DNA of 64,000 nt, taken from an uncultured Bacilli bacterium. Lineage in GTDB: Bacteria; Bacillota_I; Bacilli_A; RF39; UBA660. This document shows, piece after piece, positions 1-7,871 of this stretch (its first letter is position 1; every line of letters starts with the position of its first letter). The notes below the pieces were generated by a model. That model worked only from the letters and a program-made list of their open reading frames with translations. It had not been told where the DNA came from and did not search any database. The stretch lies in assembly GCA_934130105.1 (NCBI GenBank), contig CAKOXL010000002.1:11574-75573 (forward strand). Reading direction: 5' to 3'. The position numbers and the translations under genes were made by a program.

Positions 1-892
1 CATTCATACTACCATCAGTTACTCTAGTATTATATGGATTATTAGTATAATACTGTTGTTTTGTTAAGGCCTGTTTAGGATTATCAACTTTAAAAGCATA
101 ACGTGTAGTAACATCACTACCTAAACTCATACCCTTTTTTATACGATTCATAAATACACTAGCTACTTGCCCTCTTACTGCTTCAGTTGCTGCCTCTTTT
201 TCTACCATACTAGCTAAAGTTAATACTTCATGTATTGATAAAGTACTTTTTTCTATATCACTTCTAAATGGTTCTAAAACATTAGCCATTTCACTAATCA
301 TTTTATTAAATATTTCTTCTACTGTAACATCTTTATTATTAAAACGATAAGTATCAGGAAATAAGTACCCTTCTAATTTATAATAAATATCATCGTTTTT
401 TATATCGTTGGTAATAAACCAATATTTTTCTATTAAAGAATTAACATATGTAATATCATTTGATTTTTCAATAACTGCATCATATGTATTATTAGTATTT
501 GCTGATATTACTTTAGCAATATCACGCATCGTAATACCCTCTTTAAAAGTTATTTCTATTTCATTAGGATTCTTTTTAGAGCCAGCTTGAAGTGATTCTA
601 CTATTTTCTTAACACCCATATCTTTAGTAAAATCATAATAACCAGCTTTCATGTTATTAATTTTCATTAATTTTACATAAATTAAAAACATTCTCTCATC
701 ACGAATTAGCCCATTTTCCTTTAAAATAATAGCAATCCCTTTAGCACTTGTTTTATTAGGAATTTCTATTTCAATAACCTCACTAGAATTACTAACTGGT
801 GATAACTGATAATTATAAAAAGCACAACACCCTACAATTATGATAGTAGTACTAATCAAAATACCTAGGGCAACATTACGAAATATTTTCAT
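1..892 (-). CDS. mltG: Endolytic murein transglycosylase MltG (3' end outside window)
   Basis: MltG (YceG family) is a membrane-anchored lytic transglycosylase that cuts nascent peptidoglycan glycan strands. The visible part starts with ATG at 892 and one N-terminal membrane helix (about residues 5-25), followed by a LysM-like region and the YceG catalytic domain. The motif ASMVEKEA carries the glutamate that matches the catalytic Glu of E. coli MltG. The segment ending in PYNTRVTDGSM runs into the left edge, so the C terminus (normally the GLPPGPI region) is missing. It is last in ireB-ruvX-DUF1292-mltG, the same order as yrzL-yrrK-yrzB-yrrL in Bacillus. High confidence in family; truncation is due to the window only. 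Confidence 0.93.
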   Translation of the reverse strand, partial: MKIFRNVALGILISTTIIIVGCCAFYNYQLSPVSNSSEVIEIEIPNKTSAKGIAIILKENGLIRDERMFLIYVKLMKINNMKAGYYDFTKDMGVKKIVESLQAGSKKNPNEIEITFKEGITMRDIAKVISANTNNTYDAVIEKSNDITYVNSLIEKYWFITNDIKNDDIYYKLEGYLFPDTYRFNNKDVTVEEIFNKMISEMANVLEPFRSDIEKSTLSIHEVLTLASMVEKEAATEAVRGQVASVFMNRIKKGMSLGSDVTTRYAFKVDNPKQALTKQQYYTNNPYNTRVTDGSMN

Positions 893-914
893 AACCTACA
901 AACAACTAGCGAAA

Positions 915-1253
915 TTATTCGCCACTTGTACTTTCTCCACCATTATCACTATTGTTATTATTATCAGTACTACTAGATTGAGCCATTTTAGTACGAACTT
1001 CTTCTTGAATTGTTTGAAGAATTGTTTCTACTACTTTCCACTCTTTTTCTGTTTCAATTGGTTCAAATCCCTTATTTAAATCTTCTGGATGATAAACAGC
1101 TGCATAAGCTTTAATGCTACCATCTGCTTCGTAAGTGTTATCAGTATAAGCTATATAACTTTTTTTAGTCTCCTCACTATCAAATGTAAATAAAACATTG
1201 CATGTAACTTCTTGTCCATCTTCAGTTACCATTTTAAACGTATTTTCTTTCAT
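915..1253 (-). CDS. yrzB: DUF1292 (YrzB family) protein
   Basis: A small acidic cytoplasmic protein of 112 residues. The core (residues 8-85: VTEDGQEV near the start, then FTFDSEETKKSYIAYTD and YHPED) matches the DUF1292/YrzB family, about 90-110 residues in Firmicutes. The C-terminal 20 residues are a Ser/Asn/Gly-rich tail. Its function is not known. The call rests on sequence pattern plus its position between ruvX and mltG, the usual place for yrzB; it follows ruvX by one base and is surely co-transcribed with it. Confidence 0.88.
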   Translation of the reverse strand: MKENTFKMVTEDGQEVTCNVLFTFDSEETKKSYIAYTDNTYEADGSIKAYAAVYHPEDLNKGFEPIETEKEWKVVETILQTIQEEVRTKMAQSSSTDNNNNSDNGGESTSGE

Positions 1254-1254
1254 A

Positions 1255-1671
1255 TCATTTTTCCTTCCTATCTAAATAGCTCTGCAAAATAATAGTTGCT
1301 GCTAAACTGTCAATTACTTTTTTTCTTTTTTTTCTACTCGTATCATTATAAATCAATATACTCTCAGCTTGCCTAGTAGTAAGCCTTTCATCCTGCATAT
1401 AAACAGGTAATGAAAAAGCATCTTCAAGTTTTTTCTTAAATTCTAATGCTATTTCACCACGTTCACCAATAGAATTATTCATATTTTTTGGTAAACCTAA
1501 CACTAAAGCCTCTATTTGATTATTTGAAATTTCATCTTTAAGTAAATCAATCAAACTATCATAATCTTCATCATGCCTTAATATCTTATAGCTAGTAGCA
1601 ACAATTCCAAGTTTATCAGATATCGCTAAACCTAAAGTTTTGGTACCTAAATCAAGTCCTAAATATCTCAA
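1255..1671 (-). CDS. ruvX: RuvX/YqgF, RNase H-fold nuclease
   Basis: 138 residues, the usual length for RuvX/YqgF (pre-16S rRNA 5'-end nuclease / Holliday junction resolvase-like). The N-terminal MRYLGLDLGTKTLGLAISD is the RNase H-fold signature with the first catalytic Asp. ALVLGLPKNMNNSIGERG in the middle and QDERLTTRQAE followed by DSLAA near the end are further family blocks holding the remaining acidic residues. Its start overlaps the ireB stop by 4 bases (ATGA type), so translation is probably coupled. Essential in many bacteria. Confidence 0.95.
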   Translation of the reverse strand: MRYLGLDLGTKTLGLAISDKLGIVATSYKILRHDEDYDSLIDLLKDEISNNQIEALVLGLPKNMNNSIGERGEIALEFKKKLEDAFSLPVYMQDERLTTRQAESILIYNDTSRKKRKKVIDSLAATIILQSYLDRKEK

Positions 1672-1919
1672 CTTTCATCACCCAAAAACTTACTAACTAA
1701 AAAATCAATTATTTTATTTCTATCTATTGATACTATTTTTTTACGAGCATCTTTATATGAGGATATATACCCTGGATCACCACTCATTAAATAACCAGTT
1801 ATCTGATTAACAGGGTCATAACCCTTTTCTTTTAGTGACAAATAAACCTCTTTCAAAGTACATTCTATTAAAGCATCATTAATAATACTAACAGAATATG
1901 AAGTAGTTTTATCAAACAT
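1668..1919 (-). CDS. ireB: IreB family regulatory phosphoprotein (UPF0297)
   Basis: 83 residues, typical of IreB/YrzL. In Enterococcus, IreB is phosphorylated by the PASTA kinase IreK near its N terminus and affects cephalosporin tolerance; homologues also influence peptidoglycan synthesis through MurA turnover. The N terminus (MFDKTTSY) keeps adjacent threonines at positions 5 and 6, a plausible phosphoacceptor site. GYDPVNQITGYLMSGDPGYI is the family block. First gene of a four-gene unit with its own promoter just upstream and an AGGTGAT ribosome site before ATG at 1919. Confidence 0.93.
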   Translation of the reverse strand: MFDKTTSYSVSIINDALIECTLKEVYLSLKEKGYDPVNQITGYLMSGDPGYISSYKDARKKIVSIDRNKIIDFLVSKFLGDES

Positions 1920-1939
1920 ATAATCACCTCATTATTATC

Positions 1940-1968
1940 ATTCTACCATGAACCATATATTTTTTCAA
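1940..1968 (-). promoter_or_regulatory. Promoter of ireB-ruvX-yrzB-mltG
   Basis: Reading on the minus strand: TTGAAA at 1968-1963, a 17-base spacer, then TAGAAT at 1945-1940. TGG directly before the -10 makes an extended -10. The transcript would start about 10 bases upstream of the ireB ribosome site. Confidence 0.65.
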
Positions 1969-1976
1969 TTAATTTA

Positions 1977-3119
1977 TTACCTAGCGCCAACTAGTGCCAT
2001 ATATGCCATAAAAATAGTAAATATAATAGTTATAATAGTTCCATTAATAACCTCAAGTTTACTACTTTTATACTTAATACCCAAAGAAGTAGTAATTAAA
2101 AAGCCACCAATTAAACCACCAATATGACTAAAATTATCTATTCCACTAGCCATAAAACCAAAAAATAAATTAACAAGAATTAAAGGTATAATTTGACTTT
2201 TTAAAACACTGCCTAAATAAACACGATAATGATATCCAAAATAAAGCAAGCTACCCATTAAACCAAATATAGCGCCACTTGCACCAATACTTGGATAAGT
2301 ACTAAACGTAATAGACATCAAGCTAGCAATAAAAAGTGAAAAGAAATAAACAATTAAATATTTAAACTTTCCTAAAAAGCTCTCTAATTGACTACCAATT
2401 ACATATAAACTATAACAGTTAACGACTAAATGTAATAAATTAGCATGTAAAAAACCACCCGTTATTAAACGATAATATTCATTGTATATTCTAATATTTG
2501 GTCCATATAAGCAAAATTTATTAACAACATCACCATATATACCAAGCACTTGACATACTAAATAAATTAAAACATTAATTGCTATTAATGTATAAGTAAT
2601 AACTGGTATCTTCTTTTTAAAGACACTTTCCGCTTTCATTGCTTCATTTTTATTTTTAGCATTAATATCATTAGTTATCTTAATAAAAAGCTGTAATCCC
2701 TCTTCAGTAAAATTAAGTTTACTAGTAATATCAGGAAAATGCTTATTGACAATAAGTGGATAATTCTTTAAATAAGAATCATCATACAAATACATACAGT
2801 CAACATTAGTATATTTATCTAAATGCACATTATCGCCTAAATCTGTATAAATATTTAATACATCGACATGAAAAGTAAGTATTTTCTTCTTAATTTTAGA
2901 AACTATTCTCTTAGTCTTAAATAAATCAAAGTCTAGTTGTTCATCATTATGAATGTAATTAGAAACTATCCTAATAATACCATAATCACCATTTAAATTT
3001 TCAAGCCATATTTCATCTTCTGCCCCTTGTAAGATAATAGGGCTATAATTTTTCTCAGTTATAAAATAATGAAGTAATTTCATAACAATTAAGTCTTTTC
3101 TACTAATAGATTCGTTCAT
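1977..3119 (-). CDS. Rhomboid family intramembrane serine protease
   Basis: Rhomboids cut transmembrane segments inside the membrane with a Ser-His dyad. The C-terminal half has about seven hydrophobic segments, with GASGAIFGLMG carrying the nucleophilic serine and NFSHIGGLIGG the catalytic histidine. HANLLHLVVNC is the conserved HxxxHxxxN block of loop 1/TM2. A soluble N-terminal domain of about 160 residues precedes the membrane part, as in the YqgP/GluP group of Firmicutes. I start at ATG 3119 because GTGGGGAAAATA just upstream serves as the ribosome site; an in-frame GTG at 3131 lies inside it. Length 380. The substrate is unknown. Confidence 0.9.
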   Translation of the reverse strand: MNESISRKDLIVMKLLHYFITEKNYSPIILQGAEDEIWLENLNGDYGIIRIVSNYIHNDEQLDFDLFKTKRIVSKIKKKILTFHVDVLNIYTDLGDNVHLDKYTNVDCMYLYDDSYLKNYPLIVNKHFPDITSKLNFTEEGLQLFIKITNDINAKNKNEAMKAESVFKKKIPVITYTLIAINVLIYLVCQVLGIYGDVVNKFCLYGPNIRIYNEYYRLITGGFLHANLLHLVVNCYSLYVIGSQLESFLGKFKYLIVYFFSLFIASLMSITFSTYPSIGASGAIFGLMGSLLYFGYHYRVYLGSVLKSQIIPLILVNLFFGFMASGIDNFSHIGGLIGGFLITTSLGIKYKSSKLEVINGTIITIIFTIFMAYMALVGAR

Positions 3120-3156
3120 TATTTTCCCCACTTTCTATTACATATTATATAATAAT

Positions 3157-4056
3157 TCAATTTTCTTGTACATCAATTTCATCTAAATACTTTTTAAATT
3201 CGTAAGGTAACTCTACTTCCTTTTTTATCACTTCATTAGTAATAGGATGAATAAAAGAAATACTTTTAGAGTGTAAAAACTGTCCAAAAGAAGTAGTATT
3301 TTTTCTCTTGCCATAAACAGGATCATTGTAAATAGGATAACCAATATAAGCCATATGAACGCGAATTTGATGTGTACGACCTGTTTCTAGTTTACATTCT
3401 ATTAACGTTTGGTTGGCATTGTAAAAACGTTTAATAACTCTAAAATGAGTAATAGCACTTTTAGCATTAATATCAGTTACCTTCATCTTTTGACGATTAT
3501 CAATATCTCTTCCAATAGGAGCATCAATAGTACCCGTCTCATGAGGAATAATACCATCAACTAAAGCAATATATATTCTCTCTACCTCTTTATTTTTAAT
3601 CATATTACTTAAAAGTTCATGAGTTTTATCATCTTTTGCAACTACCAATAACCCACTTGTATCTTTGTCAATACGATGTACAATCCCTGGTCTAATTGTA
3701 TCATTCTTGCTTAACGAAAATCTGTAAAGTAAAGCATTTACTAAAGTTTTACTATAATTACCTGGTGCTGGATGAACAACCATACCTGATTCTTTATTAA
3801 CTATTAATAAATAATCATCTTCATAAACAACATCTAAAGGAATATCTTCTTTTTCTACCGATATACTAAAATCTAAATTGCTGTCTACATAGATCATATC
3901 ACCGCTTTTTACTACATAATTATTACTAACAGAATTACCATTTACCAAAATCTTTTCTTGACTAATAAGCTTTTGAATTTTACTACGACTAATATCAAGT
4001 CTTGATGCTAAATACTGATCAATTCTAGCACTATTTTCTAATACTTCTAAATTCAT
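3157..4056 (-). CDS. rluD: RluD family 23S rRNA pseudouridine synthase
   Basis: 299 residues, the normal size for the RluA/RluD/YlyB family that isomerises uridines in large-subunit rRNA. An N-terminal S4 RNA-binding domain (DISRSKIQKLISQEKILVNG, about residues 20-40) is followed by the catalytic domain. HRIDKDTSGLLVVAKD holds the catalytic aspartate, and LETGRTHQIRVHMAYIGYP is the second family signature. Its start overlaps the end of lspA by 26 bases, and lspA-rluD is the common order in Firmicutes, so the two are co-transcribed. The exact target uridine cannot be read from sequence. Confidence 0.92.
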   Translation of the reverse strand: MNLEVLENSARIDQYLASRLDISRSKIQKLISQEKILVNGNSVSNNYVVKSGDMIYVDSNLDFSISVEKEDIPLDVVYEDDYLLIVNKESGMVVHPAPGNYSKTLVNALLYRFSLSKNDTIRPGIVHRIDKDTSGLLVVAKDDKTHELLSNMIKNKEVERIYIALVDGIIPHETGTIDAPIGRDIDNRQKMKVTDINAKSAITHFRVIKRFYNANQTLIECKLETGRTHQIRVHMAYIGYPIYNDPVYGKRKNTTSFGQFLHSKSISFIHPITNEVIKKEVELPYEFKKYLDEIDVQEN

Positions 4057-4507
4057 TTATATCACCCCTAAACCAGTCTAATACCATTAATATAGCTCCA
4101 CCAACAATAAAAGTATCGGCTAAATTAAAAATAGGAAAATAATAACTACCAAAAATAAAACCTATAAAATCAACTACACCACTTCTAATAACTCTATCAA
4201 ATAAATTACCAATTATTCCACCAAGTATAAATCCAAACGATAAAACTTCAAAAGTATTAACATCTTCTCTTTTACTTATATAGTAAGTAAATATAAATAA
4301 AAACATAATACCAACTATTACCAAAAGATAAGGATAACTATCAAAAATACTAAATGCACCACCTGTATTTTTAGTAAATGTTAAATATAAAAAATTAGGA
4401 ATAACTTTAATAATACTATTAATTGGAATTAAACGAATAACTGCTAGTTTTACTATTTGATCAATCAAAAAAGTAACTATACCCAAAATATAAATTCTTT
4501 TTTTCAA
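4031..4507 (-). CDS. lspA: Signal peptidase II (lipoprotein signal peptidase)
   Basis: LspA removes signal peptides from diacylglyceryl-modified prolipoproteins. Four hydrophobic segments are visible. The two catalytic aspartates lie in GNLFDRVIR and FNLADTFIVGG. The product is 158 residues if it starts at TTG 4507, which has GGTGGGA at good spacing. An upstream in-frame ATG (4525) lacks a ribosome site and coincides with the predicted transcription start from the -10 at 4531-4536, so I prefer the TTG. Several lipoproteins in the window (10998, 37881, 40446) would be its clients. Confidence 0.95.
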   Translation of the reverse strand: MKKRIYILGIVTFLIDQIVKLAVIRLIPINSIIKVIPNFLYLTFTKNTGGAFSIFDSYPYLLVIVGIMFLFIFTYYISKREDVNTFEVLSFGFILGGIIGNLFDRVIRSGVVDFIGFIFGSYYFPIFNLADTFIVGGAILMVLDWFRGDINEFRSIRK

Positions 4508-4530
4508 TTTTATCCCACCAGTCATGATAT

Positions 4531-4536
4531 ATTATA
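4531..4536 (-). promoter_or_regulatory. Extended -10 promoter of lspA-rluD
   Basis: Minus strand TATAAT at 4536-4531 preceded by TGC (extended -10). The -35 is poor (TTGTAT at 15 bases). The expected start of transcription falls at about 4524, which supports translation from TTG 4507 rather than ATG 4525. Confidence 0.6.
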
Positions 4537-4569
4537 GCATACTTTTGTTTTATACAATAATTATTATCT

Positions 4570-4601
4570 AAAAAGCACATCTCTCTTTTAGAAATGTGCT
4601 T
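4570..4601 (-). terminator. Intrinsic terminator after the Asn-rich membrane protein gene
   Basis: Inverted repeat AAGCACAT/ATGTGCTT (arms 4573-4580 and 4594-4601) followed on the minus strand by a run of T at 4574-4570. Confidence 0.8.
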
Positions 4602-4616
4602 AAAACAAAAACAACA

Positions 4617-5480
4617 TTATTCGCAAGTGTAACCATTACTTTCCAAAGTAGATTTTAAAGTATTAATGTTTTGTTTATAACTAGCACTTGCTAAAATATT
4701 AGTATCGCCATCTGTAATTGGTTTAAATAACTCTAAATCAAACTCATGACTAATCTTAATATTTACATCACTGTAACTACAAGCCATACTATAACCTGCA
4801 TATGATGCATATTTTAAACTATCAACATCACACTGATTTTTTAATAAATTATAATCATCATTAACTACACTAAATGAATAATCATAAACTTTACTATTTG
4901 ATAAAACTTCGTTACTTTCATTATAACTAAATGTTTCACTTTCATTAAGTGTATAATTAGGTAATACACTAGTTTTGGTGCAAGTAAGACTACTAGTTTT
5001 AATAACTTCCGGAGTTGGAGTTGGCTTATTTAATGCTTCTTGTCTTTTTTCTTCGGCAATAGCTTCCTGTTCTATTTTAGATAGACCTGAATCTGCTTTT
5101 AAATTAGTTATAAATTCTCTAATATATGGCATACCAAACACAAACGCAAATAAAAATATAAATAAAATAATTAATAGTATTGTAGATAGTTTACTATTTG
5201 AAGTATTATCATTATCATTATTATTAGTATCATTCAAACTTGAATCTATCTTAACATCACTTATAGGTGGTATGTACTGATTAGTATTATCACTATTTAA
5301 ATTACTACTCTGATTAGTATTTTCATCTACACCATTTATATTATTTTGAATCATATTACCAGTTTGATTTATGTTATTTACGTTATTTTGATTAATATTA
5401 TCAGTTTGATTTATGTTATTTACGTTATTTTGATTAATATTATCAGTTTGATTTATATTATTATTATCATTCATATTCAT
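4617..5480 (-). CDS. Unrecognised Asn-rich single-span membrane protein
   Basis: 287 residues, no family recognised. Residues 1-60 are almost all Asn, Ile and Gln in tandem units of 14 (NINQTDNINQNNVN) encoded by a 42-bp direct repeat. A low-complexity linker follows, then one membrane helix (about 100-122, LSTILLIILFIFLFAFVFG). The outside domain of about 145 residues has four cysteines and a Ser/Tyr-rich beta-like pattern, preceded by a TPTPE hinge. The Asn-rich part would be cytoplasmic and the folded part extracytoplasmic. It has its own extended -10 promoter and a terminator, so it is a single-gene unit. Confidence 0.75.
   Translation of the reverse strand: MNMNDNNNINQTDNINQNNVNNINQTDNINQNNVNNINQTGNMIQNNINGVDENTNQSSNLNSDNTNQYIPPISDVKIDSSLNDTNNNDNDNTSNSKLSTILLIILFIFLFAFVFGMPYIREFITNLKADSGLSKIEQEAIAEEKRQEALNKPTPTPEVIKTSSLTCTKTSVLPNYTLNESETFSYNESNEVLSNSKVYDYSFSVVNDDYNLLKNQCDVDSLKYASYAGYSMACSYSDVNIKISHEFDLELFKPITDGDTNILASASYKQNINTLKSTLESNGYTCE
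5364..5460. repeat. 42-bp tandem direct repeat in coding sequence
   Basis: The block GTTTGATTTATGTTATTTAC... repeats at a 42-base period, with two nearly identical full copies and partial flanking copies. It encodes the 14-residue Asn-rich unit of the protein at 4617-5480. Such repeats often change copy number by slippage. Confidence 0.8.
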
Positions 5481-5503
5481 ATCCCCTTTTATTATATAAG
5501 TAA

Positions 5504-5509
5504 ATTATA
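5504..5509 (-). promoter_or_regulatory. Extended -10 promoter of the Asn-rich protein gene
   Basis: TATAAT on the minus strand with TGA before it; a GGGGAT ribosome site follows before ATG 5480. No good -35 hexamer is seen. Confidence 0.5.
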
Positions 5510-5560
5510 TCATATTTTTCTTAATATACTAACTATTTTTGAACATCTTAAAAAGAAACT

Positions 5561-5585
5561 AAAAACATGCCTTAAAAAGCATGTT
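5561..5585 (-). terminator. Intrinsic terminator of typA
   Basis: Arms AACATGC/GCATGTT (5564-5570 and 5579-5585), then a T run on the minus strand, about 20 bases past the typA stop. Confidence 0.8.
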
Positions 5586-5605
5586 CTAACAATAAATATT
5601 AAAAA

Positions 5606-7420
5606 TTAAGAAGCTTTTCTAGCATCGAATTTTTTTCTTTGCTCTGTATCCAAAATTCTCTTACGAATTCTGATACTAAGAGGTGTTACTTCAACTAATT
5701 CATCACTATTAATATAGTCAAGTGCTCCCTCTAATGTAATTGGACGAGGTCTTTTTAACACAACTGTTTTATCAGAGCTTGCAGCACGAGTATTAGTTAA
5801 TTGTTTACCCTTAACAACGTTAATAGCTAAATCGTTATCACGATTACATTCACCAACAATCATACCTTCATATACTTCAACACCAGGTTCAATAAACATA
5901 ATACCGCGGTCTTCTAATTGTCCAAGTGCATAGGCAGAAGACTTACCAGCTTCAGTAGAAACTAAAACACCTAATTTTCTTTCACCAATATTAACACTTT
6001 CTAATGGACGATACTCTTTAAAAGTATGGTTCATAATACCATATCCTTTAGTCATTGTCATGAAATCAGTAGTAAAACCGATTAATCCACGAGATGGAAT
6101 GGTGTAATTAAGTCTAACTTGATTTTCAAAATTAGTCATATTTTCCATAATACCACCACGAGTACCTAATTGTTCAATAACAGAACCAACTGAATCTTCT
6201 GGTACTTCAATTTGTAAATCTTCAAATGGTTCCATCTTAACGCCATCAACTTCTTTGATAATTACTTGAGGTTTAGATACTTGAAGTTCATAACCTTCAC
6301 GACGCATATTTTCAATTAAGATAGATAAATGAAGTTCACCACGACCTGAAACTAAGAAACTTTCTCCATCTAATTGTTCTACTCTTAAACTAACATCTCT
6401 TTGAAGTTCTTTATTTAATCTATCTTCAATTTGACGAGCTGTTAAAAATTTACCTTCTTTACCAACAAATGGTGAATTATTAGTAGCAAATGTCATTTGT
6501 AGTGTTGGTTCATCAATATGTAAAACAGGAAGTGGTAAATGATCACCTTGGTTACAAATAGTCTCACCAACTGAAATATCAGCTAAACCTGCAACAGCGA
6601 TAATATCACCTGCTTCTGCTTCTTCAATTTCAAGTCTTTTCATTCCTAAGAAACCAAATAATTTTTGGATTCTAAAGTTTTTAACACTACCATCTAAACG
6701 AATGCATGATACCATTTGTCCAACTTTAATTTTTCCATTATGAACTCTACCAATTCCAATTCTACCAACAAATTCATTATAATCAAGAAGTGCTGGTTGA
6801 AATTGTAATGGTTCATTAATATTACCTGATGGTGCTGGAATTTCATCAATAATTAAATCTAAAAGTTCACTAAATCCTGGTGTTTGAGTATTAATATCAG
6901 GATCTAAGCTACAAGTACCATTAATAGCACTAGCATATACTACTTTAAAATCTAACTGGTCATCATCTGCACCAAGTTCAATAAATAAATCTAATACTTC
7001 ATCTACTACTTGATTAACTCTAGCACTAGGTTTATCTACTTTATTAATAACTACTAATGGTTTTACACCAGCTTCTAATGCTTTCTTTAATACAAATCTT
7101 GTTTGAGGCATAGTACCTTCATAAGCATCAACAACTAGTAAAACACCATCTACCATATTCATAATACGTTCTACTTCACCACCAAAGTCAGCATGACCTG
7201 GAGTATCCATAATATTAATACGGTAATCTTTATAATTAATAGCCGTAGTTTTAGCTAAAATTGTGATTCCTCTTTCTTTTTCTAACTGATTGGAATCCAT
7301 TGAAATTTGAGAAACATCTTCATTTTCTCTAAAAGTTCCACTTGATTTTAAAATTTGATCAACCAAAGTAGTTTTACCATGGTCAACGTGTGCAATAATC
7401 GCAATATTTCTTTTTTTCAT
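5606..7420 (-). CDS. typA: TypA/BipA ribosome-associated GTPase
   Basis: 604 residues, full length for TypA/BipA, an EF-G-like translational GTPase that binds the 70S ribosome and aids 50S assembly and stress growth. The GTP-binding motifs are clear: AHVDHGKTT (P-loop), RGITI (switch I), DTPGHADFGGE (G3) and NKVDKPSA (G4). Domain II, the EF-G-like domain III (QLDGESFLVSGRGELHLSIL) and the BipA-specific C-terminal domain (SRGLIGFTTDFMTMTKGYG) follow in order. Single-gene unit with a terminator right after it. Confidence 0.97.
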   Translation of the reverse strand: MKKRNIAIIAHVDHGKTTLVDQILKSSGTFRENEDVSQISMDSNQLEKERGITILAKTTAINYKDYRINIMDTPGHADFGGEVERIMNMVDGVLLVVDAYEGTMPQTRFVLKKALEAGVKPLVVINKVDKPSARVNQVVDEVLDLFIELGADDDQLDFKVVYASAINGTCSLDPDINTQTPGFSELLDLIIDEIPAPSGNINEPLQFQPALLDYNEFVGRIGIGRVHNGKIKVGQMVSCIRLDGSVKNFRIQKLFGFLGMKRLEIEEAEAGDIIAVAGLADISVGETICNQGDHLPLPVLHIDEPTLQMTFATNNSPFVGKEGKFLTARQIEDRLNKELQRDVSLRVEQLDGESFLVSGRGELHLSILIENMRREGYELQVSKPQVIIKEVDGVKMEPFEDLQIEVPEDSVGSVIEQLGTRGGIMENMTNFENQVRLNYTIPSRGLIGFTTDFMTMTKGYGIMNHTFKEYRPLESVNIGERKLGVLVSTEAGKSSAYALGQLEDRGIMFIEPGVEVYEGMIVGECNRDNDLAINVVKGKQLTNTRAASSDKTVVLKRPRPITLEGALDYINSDELVEVTPLSIRIRKRILDTEQRKKFDARKAS

Positions 7421-7452
7421 AAAATTTCACTTCCTACATAAGTTTCTTGGAA

Positions 7453-7458
7453 ATTATA
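7453..7458 (-). promoter_or_regulatory. Extended -10 promoter of typA
   Basis: TATAAT with TGC in front on the minus strand, 33 bases before ATG 7420; a loose -35 (TTTTCA) lies 17 bases further up. Confidence 0.55.
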
Positions 7459-7516
7459 GCATATAATTGTTTATTTGAAAATAGATTTAATAAAATTTTT
7501 GAAAAAAGAAAAGAGA

Positions 7517-7819
7517 TTAAATCCCATTAACATAATGGTTATAACCTCCAGTTAAATCAACAACATGATACCCTAACTGTTTTAATTCCATGCAAAGTTT
7601 TCTACTTTTAATACCACTATCACAGTAAATATAATAGGTAGTATTTAGATTCAAATAATTTTCTGGCATAAAAGCTAAATAATTATACGGTATATTAACT
7701 GAATTTTTTATATTACCTAAAATATATTCATACTTATCTCTTATATCAATCAACATATTTTTACTACTGGTATTGACATTTATTTGATCTATCTCTTTTA
7801 TATCAATAGAATCATACAT
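7517..7819 (-). CDS. Single-domain rhodanese
   Basis: 100 residues, one rhodanese-like domain, as in GlpE/YtwF-type sulfurtransferases that move sulfane sulfur from a persulfide on cysteine. MLIDIRDKYEYILGNIKNSVNIPY is the N-terminal signature region, and YIYCDSGIKSRKL holds the catalytic Cys in a loop (CDSGIKS) of the usual length. No signal peptide, so cytoplasmic. It sits between typA and the secretion cluster and appears to be a separate gene. The acceptor is unknown. Confidence 0.88.
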   Translation of the reverse strand: MYDSIDIKEIDQINVNTSSKNMLIDIRDKYEYILGNIKNSVNIPYNYLAFMPENYLNLNTTYYIYCDSGIKSRKLCMELKQLGYHVVDLTGGYNHYVNGI

Positions 7820-7871
7820 ATAATCAACTCCACTATATTATATGCTAAATGTTAAAATAAATTCTTAAATA

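Noticed and set aside
5364..5460. CRISPR-like repeat
   Set aside because: Repeats are head-to-tail without spacers and encode an in-frame Asn-rich segment.
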